DNA from: Acidobacteriota bacterium
GTDB lineage: Bacteria > Acidobacteriota > Polarisedimenticolia > Gp22-AA2
NCBI GenBank assembly: GCA_016177515.1
Contig: JACOUZ010000326.1
Coordinates: forward strand, 1-5,717
Direction of reading: 5' to 3'
DNA: 5,717 nt
Positions within the stretch are counted from its first letter, which is position 1, and every line of letters begins with the position of its first letter. Below the pieces are notes generated by a model. That model was not told the DNA's origin, ran no database searches, and saw nothing but the letters and a program-made list of their open reading frames with translations. A program made the position numbers and the translations under genes. Of the stretch, positions 1-5,717 are shown in pieces.

Positions 1-1050
1 ATCCAGGAGGCCTTCGGCCAGAAGGCCGGGTCGGATCACCGCCGCCAGGCGGTCGGGGGGCAGGTCGTAGAAGAACTGGCCATTGAGCCACTCTAGCTTC
101 TGCTCTACGAACACCGCCCCCTTCCTGTTGATGTCCTCCAGGCGGAAGGCGGCGATCATCTCCTCGCGGGTCATCTTCTCGCGCCCGCCCCCCGGCGACC
201 AGCCGAGGAGCGCCAGGAAGTTGAACATCGCCTCCGGCAGGTACCCCTTGTCCCTGTACTCGGTCACCGAGACGGCGCCGTGCCGCTTGCTGAGCCGCTT
301 CTTGTCGGGCCCCAGAATGAGCGGCAGGTGGGCGAACCGCGGCAGCGGCGCGCCGGCCGCGCCGTACAGAAGGACCTGCTTCGGCGTGTTGCTGATGTGG
401 TCGTCCCCGCGGATCACATGGGTGACACGCATCTCGATGTCGTCGGAGACGCAGGACAGGTTGTAGGTCGGCGAGCCGTTCGACCGCAGGAGGATGATGT
501 CCTCGATCACGGCCGCATCGAACGATGTCGGCCCGTGCACGAGATCGTCCCACGCCACGGACCCGTCCGGGACGCGGAAGCGGACGACCGCCGGCTCCCC
601 CGCCTGCCGGCGCCGCCGCGCCTCTTCGGGCGCAAGCCCCAGGCAGGCACGATCGTACTTCCAGGCCAGGCCGGCCGCCTCGGCCGCCTTGCGTTTGGCC
701 TCGAGATCCGCGGCCGCGCAGAAGCAGTGATACGCCTTCCCCTGCTCCAGGAGGCGCAGGGAGAGGGCGCGGTGCGCCTCCAGGTTGCGCGACTGGAAGA
801 ACGGCCCCTCGTCCCAGTCGATCCGGAGCCAGTCGAGCCCCTCCAGAATCGTCCGGACGCTCGCTTCGGTGGAGCGCTCGGTGTCGGTGTCTTCGATTCT
901 CAGGATGAAGGCCCCCCCCTGGCGGCGGACGAACAGCCAGTTGAACAGGGCCGTCCGGGCCCCGCCGACGTGCAGGAACCCGGTCGGGCTGGGGGCAAAG
1001 CGGACCCTCACCCCTCCAGGAAGGCCTGTTGCGGCCGGCTCATCTCTCAT
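1..1050 (-). CDS. gltX: Glutamyl-tRNA synthetase, 3' end cut by the window edge
   Basis: Charges tRNA-Glu with glutamate using ATP in the cytoplasm; in lineages with GatCAB it may also charge tRNA-Gln. The 350 visible codons read as a class I synthetase. The N-terminus has FAPSPTGFLHVGGARTALFNW (the HIGH-type motif is HVGG, residues 27-30) followed by RIEDTDTERS. C109, C111 and C136 form the CxCx24C zinc-type motif of bacterial GluRS; the His that follows as fourth ligand in E. coli is not present (CLGL here). The stretch VIRGDDHISNTPKQ and the KMSKS-type KRLSKRHG (251-258) complete the catalytic core. Family members are about 470 residues, so roughly 120 residues of the anticodon-binding end are missing, including positions used to judge tRNA-Gln discrimination. 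ATG at 1050 is chosen because an in-frame TAA lies only 15 bases upstream (1065-1063). A GTG at 1011 is possible, but GGAGGG abuts it too closely. No clear ribosome site precedes the ATG. Confidence 0.96.
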   Translation of the reverse strand, partial: MRDEPAATGLPGGVRVRFAPSPTGFLHVGGARTALFNWLFVRRQGGAFILRIEDTDTERSTEASVRTILEGLDWLRIDWDEGPFFQSRNLEAHRALSLRLLEQGKAYHCFCAAADLEAKRKAAEAAGLAWKYDRACLGLAPEEARRRRQAGEPAVVRFRVPDGSVAWDDLVHGPTSFDAAVIEDIILLRSNGSPTYNLSCVSDDIEMRVTHVIRGDDHISNTPKQVLLYGAAGAPLPRFAHLPLILGPDKKRLSKRHGAVSVTEYRDKGYLPEAMFNFLALLGWSPGGGREKMTREEMIAAFRLEDINRKGAVFVEQKLEWLNGQFFYDLPPDRLAAVIRPGLLAEGLLD

Positions 1051-1060
1051 GCCAGAGGGG

Positions 1061-1088
1061 ATTTAAACCGATCCCCCCCGGGCCGCAA
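1061..1088 (-). promoter_or_regulatory. Candidate gltX promoter
   Basis: Read on the minus strand, TTGCGG (1088-1083) is followed after 16 bases by TTAAAT (1066-1061), a weak sigma70-like pair. Initiation would fall about 4 bases before the gltX ATG, giving a nearly leaderless mRNA. That would fit the lack of a Shine-Dalgarno sequence before this ATG. The match is modest and could be chance. Confidence 0.22.
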
Positions 1089-1101
1089 AGCACTTTTTTG
1101 A

Positions 1102-1130
1102 TTGCCGCCGGGACCAACCGGGGGTATATG
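1102..1130 (+). promoter_or_regulatory. Candidate sigma70-type promoter of the FG-GAP gene
   Basis: TTGCCG (1102-1107) and TATATG (1125-1130) are 17 bases apart, each matching the consensus at four of six positions. A run of six T (1094-1099) just upstream is one of the few AT-rich spots in the window and could act as an UP-like element. Initiation near 1137 would leave a leader of about 20 bases carrying the ribosome site. CCGGG occurs twice, 10 bases apart, in the spacer (1108-1112 and 1118-1122) and could be an operator, but this is weak. Confidence 0.38.
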
Positions 1131-1144
1131 GTAGTCTCCGGCAC

Positions 1145-1150
1145 AAGAGG
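1145..1150 (+). promoter_or_regulatory. Ribosome binding site of the FG-GAP gene
   Basis: AAGAGG ends 6 bases before the ATG at 1157. This normal spacing fixes the start of the secreted FG-GAP protein. Confidence 0.6.
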
Positions 1151-1156
1151 ACACCG

Positions 1157-2707
<1,551 letters not shown>

Positions 2708-2712
2708 CGCCC

Positions 2713-2730
2713 GCGCCCGCCCCGGGGCGC
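2713..2730. terminator. GC-only hairpin between convergent genes, possible terminator
   Basis: GCGCCC (2713-2718) can pair with GGGCGC (2725-2730) around a six-base loop, in the 28-bp gap between the stops of the FG-GAP gene and the radical SAM gene. There is no T run on either side, so it is not a classical intrinsic terminator. It could help factor-dependent termination in both directions. In such GC-rich DNA a 6-bp stem may be chance. Confidence 0.3.
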
Positions 2731-2735
2731 TCCGG

Positions 2736-3821
2736 TCAGTGCGGATCGAACAGGCCCGGCTGGTCTCCCGGGCGCGGCGGCACCCGGAACTGCGTGGTGT
2801 CGAGGGCCGCCGGCGCGCGCGACAGTCCGAGACGGCGGCAGGCGGTCTCGAAGCGGCGGCGCAGGATCTCGGCGTACGGCCCGGTCCCCTTCATCCTCTT
2901 ACCGAATTCGCCGTCGTAGAGCTTGCCGCCGCGGGTCTCCCGCACCAGGCCCAGGACGTGCGCCGCCCGGAGCGGATAGTGGGTCTCGAGCCACTCGCTG
3001 AAGATCGGACCCACCTCGTGGGGCAGGCGCAAAAGGACGTACCCCGCGGATCGCGCCCCCGCCCCGGCGGCGGCTCCGAGGATCCGCTCGAGCTCCGGGT
3101 CGTTCAGCCCCGGGATCATCGGCGACGACAGCACGCCCGTCGGGATGCCGGCCGCGCTGAGGGCGCGAATCATTGCGAGGCGCCGCTCGGGGCTGGCGGC
3201 GCGCGGCTCCATCCGGCGCGCCAGTCCGCGATCGAGTGTCGTGATCGAGACCATGACCGTCGCCAGCCGCATGCCGGCCATCGGCGCGAGGAGGTCGATG
3301 TCCCTCAGGACCAGGCTCCCCTTCGTGACGATGCCCACCGGGTGCCGGTGCTCGCTCAACACCTCCAGGATGCCGCGCGTGATCAAAAGGTCGCGCTCCA
3401 CCGGCTGGTACGGGTCGGTGTTGGCGCCCAGCGCGACGACCTCGCAGCGATAGCCGGGGCGGCGCAGCTCCTCACGCAGCAGGCCGGCCGCGTCCGGCTT
3501 GGAGAAGATCTTCGTCTCGAAGTCGAGCCCCGGCGACAACCCGAGGTAGGAGTGCGTCGGCCGCGCGAAGCAGTAGACGCAGCCATGCTCGCAGCCCTTG
3601 TAGGGATTGATCGACCGATCGAAGGAGATGTCGGGCGAGTCGTTCCGGGACAGGATGGTGCGGGTCTTCTCGGGCGTGACGGTGGTCGGCAGGCGGGGCG
3701 GCGCGTCCTCCTCGTCCCCCGCGGCCCAGCCGTAATCCGCGGGCTCGATCCGGCGCTTCTCGAACCGCCCCTCGAGGTTGCCGGCGGCCCCGCGGGCTCC
3801 TAGTCCTCTTCTTCGCCCCAG
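2736..3821 (-). CDS. PA0069-family radical SAM protein, start codon unusual
   Basis: Iron-sulfur enzyme of the radical SAM superfamily, of the type annotated as PA0069 family and distantly related to SplB/Rv2578c-like proteins; the substrate is unknown. Counted from the CTG at 3821 it has 361 residues, which I recall as close to the family length. The N-terminal part reads RGAAGNLEGRFE, then TTVTPEKTRTILSRNDSPDISFDRSINPYKG, then the cluster motif CEHGCVYC (C77, C81, C84, CxxxCxxC), where the three Cys hold the [4Fe-4S] that cleaves SAM. ARPTHSYLGLSPGLDFETK, ALGANTDPYQPVER and VTKGSLVLRDIDLL follow in order, as in the family. No ATG, GTG or TTG is in frame upstream of the Cys cluster as far as I read (to 3992). 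The first conventional start, TTG at 3539, would lose all three Cys. CTG at 3821 has AAGGTGG 7 bases upstream and overlaps the preceding gene by 22 bases, suggesting coupled translation. A frameshift in the assembly is the alternative. Confidence 0.88.
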   Translation of the reverse strand: MGRRRGLGARGAAGNLEGRFEKRRIEPADYGWAAGDEEDAPPRLPTTVTPEKTRTILSRNDSPDISFDRSINPYKGCEHGCVYCFARPTHSYLGLSPGLDFETKIFSKPDAAGLLREELRRPGYRCEVVALGANTDPYQPVERDLLITRGILEVLSEHRHPVGIVTKGSLVLRDIDLLAPMAGMRLATVMVSITTLDRGLARRMEPRAASPERRLAMIRALSAAGIPTGVLSSPMIPGLNDPELERILGAAAGAGARSAGYVLLRLPHEVGPIFSEWLETHYPLRAAHVLGLVRETRGGKLYDGEFGKRMKGTGPYAEILRRRFETACRRLGLSRAPAALDTTQFRVPPRPGDQPGLFDPH

Positions 3822-4801
3822 GTCCGCACCACCTTCTGCTCGCCGAACAGGATCAGGTCGAGATCGATGTGGGACTTGCCGAGCGCCGCGACGGCCGTCT
3901 CGGGATGCCCGGGCAGGGGCCGCAGCGGGGCCTCGATGTCGATGCGCATGGAGGTCGGCACGCGCGACACCAGGAACACACCGCGCTTCACCGCGAAGGT
4001 GGCCTCGCCGGCGCCGCCGCCGCTGATGGCGCAGGTCGTGTTTTCGGTACTGGCCTGGTAGGCGGGGTCGCTGCTGTACGTCACCTTCACCTCGAAGGTG
4101 GCCAGGGGGCCGGCGACCGATTTCAGGATGTAGTCCCGGGTGACCTTGACGGTCACGTCCTCCAGGCCGGCGATGTTGAGCTTGGTGGGGAGCGGCACGA
4201 CGCGCTCCTCCTTGAAACCCTCTCCGATCCTGATGTCGCGCTCCCCGTCGAGCAACGGGAAGACGCGTTCCATCTCGGGGATGGCGAGCCGATCGATTTC
4301 CGGATTGTCACGGCCCCCCACCTTGCGCTTATCTTTCACGTTGCCGAGCGGATCGAGCGTCCCCTCCCAGACCAGGCTGGTGACGTCGCGCTCGATGGAG
4401 CCCATGGCGGCGTAAGCCTGTCCCTGCTTTTCGAACTCGAGGTTGAAGCGCTGGATGGAGCGCCGGAACGGCAGCAGGCCGCTGCCGTCCACGTCCTGCG
4501 TCATGGTCACGATCTGGTACACCTCGCTGCGCTTCTGGCCCTTCATCCGGCCGGCCCAGAAATTGAAGCCGTCGAGGTAGGCGTCCGGCGCCTCGAAGGT
4601 CACGTCCCGGGTCTTGATCTCGAAGCGCCCAGTGAAGGTGTAGGTGGACATCCGGCGGGCCTTCGGCGCGAAGCGCAGGGGCGCATCGGCGGGGACGGGC
4701 TGCGCCGCGGACAGCGGGGCGGCCCAGGCCGCGGCGGCCGCCAGCGCCGCCGCCAGCACAGAAGCCGCGAGGCAGATGCCCTTCGTCGCGTCGTGTCTCA
4801 T
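3800..4801 (-). CDS. Secreted protein of unknown function
   Basis: I do not recognise a family with confidence. The 333 residues begin with MRHDATKG, then a long Ala/Leu-rich core (about residues 9-28) and a signal-peptidase-like end (WAAPLSAAQ), so it is probably exported to the periplasm or outside. C10 is not in a lipobox (KGIC), so it is unlikely to be a lipoprotein. The mature part is soluble, with alternating strand-like segments (TYTFTGRFEIKT, RFNLEFEKQGQ, DVTVKVTRDYILKS, ATFEVKVTYSS, HIDLDLILFGEQKVV) and no obvious catalytic motif. It looks like a beta-rich domain, loosely reminiscent of secreted DUF6263-like proteins, but I cannot support that assignment. One Cys (in NTTCAISGG) remains after processing. 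The protein ends with an acidic GEEED. ATG at 4801 follows the stop of the HEAT-repeat gene by 7 bases and has only a weak GTGAG ahead of it, so translation is probably coupled. Its 3' end overlaps the proposed radical SAM start. Confidence 0.85.
   Translation of the reverse strand: MRHDATKGICLAASVLAAALAAAAAWAAPLSAAQPVPADAPLRFAPKARRMSTYTFTGRFEIKTRDVTFEAPDAYLDGFNFWAGRMKGQKRSEVYQIVTMTQDVDGSGLLPFRRSIQRFNLEFEKQGQAYAAMGSIERDVTSLVWEGTLDPLGNVKDKRKVGGRDNPEIDRLAIPEMERVFPLLDGERDIRIGEGFKEERVVPLPTKLNIAGLEDVTVKVTRDYILKSVAGPLATFEVKVTYSSDPAYQASTENTTCAISGGGAGEATFAVKRGVFLVSRVPTSMRIDIEAPLRPLPGHPETAVAALGKSHIDLDLILFGEQKVVRTWGEEED
3829..3835 (-). promoter_or_regulatory. Possible ribosome site for a CTG start of the radical SAM gene
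   Basis: On the minus strand AAGGTGG, one mismatch from AAGGAGG, ends 7 bases before the CTG at 3821-3819. It lies inside the last codons of the upstream gene. It is the only hint in the sequence of where translation of the radical SAM protein begins. Confidence 0.35.
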
Positions 4802-4808
4802 CGTCGAC

Positions 4809-5717
4809 TCACATCAGGTATTTGTCGGAGCCGTCACCCGGCCCGGGGTCCCCGCCGTCCTCGCCCTCTTCCGGGTGCTTCTTCCAGAATTCGTCGATGG
4901 CCTGGCGGATGGCGGCCTCTTCCGGGACCCGGAGGTTGTGGATCGCCGCCAAAAGGAGGATCGCCTGGCCGACCTGGGCGGTGTCCTTGGGAAGGTGACG
5001 GCGCAGCGGATCGATCAGCTCGCGCGCTCCCAGGAGCGAGATCCAGCGGGCCGAGTTGCCTGGGCCGGCCGCATCGACGAAGAACTCGTGGTGCTCGAGG
5101 ACAAGCTTGAGCGCCTCGGGCGTGCCGATCTCGCACAGGGTGATGAGCAGGCTGTGCCCGGCGTCCTCCTCGATGTTGGCGGCGGCCAGCCGGGCCCGGG
5201 CCGGCTCGATCACCGCCTCGTCCAGCTTCGCGAGGGCGTGCTCGGCCGCCTCGTAGAGATAGGAATTCTCCTCCGTCAGGAAATCCATGATCTCGTTCAC
5301 CGCCCCGACCGAGCGCAGCTCGCCGAGCGTTTCGAGCGCCATCCCCTGCGGGAAGAACGGCCCGCGGCAGGCGAGGATCGAAAGGCACCGGTCCTCGACC
5401 CGGCGCCGCGCCAGCGAGCGGCCCGGCGCGCCGATCTCCCCCGACGCCTCGACCGCCTTCTTGATCGCCTGCGGCAGGGCGTCCAGCAGAAAGGAGGTCT
5501 CCTCTTCGAGGAGTGCTACCAGGGCGTCGAGGTCCACGGCCGAGCGGCGCACCTCGAGATCGTAGTTGCGGTAGCGCGCCATCTTTACGACCGCGGCGAT
5601 CAGGAAACCGATGACCCACTCGCGCAGGTGCGGGCCGAGCCCTTCGACCAGGCCGACGACCTCGCCGTCGGCCCACGAGACCGCCACCTCGACGATGCGG
5701 TCGGCCAGGTCGTCCCC
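4809..5717 (-). CDS. HEAT-repeat-like protein, 5' end cut by the window edge
   Basis: The frame is open to the right edge (302 residues visible), and the residues before the first internal GTG at 5687 (ADRIVEVAV) look like continuing protein, so the true start lies beyond the window. The visible part is almost all helix: paired amphipathic helices such as DALVALLEEETSFLLDALPQ, GMALETLGELRSVGAVNEIM, AAEHALAKLDEAVIEPARAR and GTPEALKLVLEHHEF. This resembles alpha-solenoid HEAT or HEAT-like (PBS lyase type) repeats, usually protein-protein scaffolds; the partner is unknown. The C-terminus is an acidic, Gly/Pro-rich, probably disordered tail (EEGEDGGDPGPGDGSDKYLM). No signal peptide can be judged without the N-terminus. 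It is the first visible gene of a three-gene minus-strand row. The repeats are degenerate, so the HEAT call rests on pattern only. Confidence 0.8.
   Translation of the reverse strand, partial: GDDLADRIVEVAVSWADGEVVGLVEGLGPHLREWVIGFLIAAVVKMARYRNYDLEVRRSAVDLDALVALLEEETSFLLDALPQAIKKAVEASGEIGAPGRSLARRRVEDRCLSILACRGPFFPQGMALETLGELRSVGAVNEIMDFLTEENSYLYEAAEHALAKLDEAVIEPARARLAAANIEEDAGHSLLITLCEIGTPEALKLVLEHHEFFVDAAGPGNSARWISLLGARELIDPLRRHLPKDTAQVGQAILLLAAIHNLRVPEEAAIRQAIDEFWKKHPEEGEDGGDPGPGDGSDKYLM

Noticed and set aside
280..1101. Long plus-strand open frame opposite gltX (273 residues)
   Set aside because: It lies antisense to a clear glutamyl-tRNA synthetase, has a biased Arg/Pro/Gly/Ala composition and no recognisable domain; it is a by-product of high GC.
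2736..3539. Radical SAM gene starting at TTG 3539
   Set aside because: This start would exclude the CxxxCxxC cluster motif and about 90 residues of family-like sequence that are plainly encoded upstream in the same frame.
4742..4801. Lipoprotein signal using C10 of the 333-residue protein
   Set aside because: The residues before the Cys (KGI) do not fit a lipobox, and the hydrophobic core lies after the Cys, not before it.
3869..5110. Plus-strand frame of 413 residues opposite two minus-strand genes
   Set aside because: It spans the boundary of two well-supported genes on the other strand and has no domain or ribosome site.
4809..5687. HEAT-repeat gene complete from GTG 5687
   Set aside because: The frame stays open to the window edge, and the extra residues (ADRIVEVAV) continue the protein pattern, so the real start is probably outside.

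Overview
This GC-rich bacterial window holds five protein genes packed with very little spacing. By eye the third codon positions are strongly G/C. The taxon cannot be fixed from the sequence. The mix of a secreted FG-GAP protein, a PA0069-type radical SAM protein and a HEAT-repeat protein would suit an environmental high-GC Gram-negative lineage such as Acidobacteriota or a myxobacterium-like group, but this is only a guess. I see no mobile element, CRISPR array, tRNA or rRNA.

Left part (1-1050, minus strand): most of a glutamyl-tRNA synthetase gene, gltX. Its 3' end, which encodes the anticodon-binding end, lies outside the window. A 106-bp divergent intergenic region (1051-1156) separates it from a plus-strand gene (1157-2707) for an exported protein with eight FG-GAP/VCBS calcium-binding repeats. 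This is probably a secreted or periplasmic beta-propeller of unknown ligand.

Right part (2736-5717, minus strand): three genes in a tight, probably co-transcribed row. In transcription order they are a HEAT-repeat-like protein (5' end outside the window), an unrecognised secreted protein of 333 residues that starts 7 bp after it, and a PA0069-family radical SAM protein. The row converges on the FG-GAP gene, with a 28-bp gap that contains a GC-only hairpin.

The most unusual point is the radical SAM gene. Its coding similarity runs well upstream of the cysteine cluster, yet no in-frame ATG, GTG or TTG lies upstream of that cluster over the stretch I read (3540-3992). The first conventional start (TTG at 3539) would remove the [4Fe-4S]-binding cysteines. 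A CTG at 3821 with a Shine-Dalgarno-like AAGGTGG is the best candidate start. Nothing else points clearly to a new system; most of the window is ordinary chromosomal sequence.
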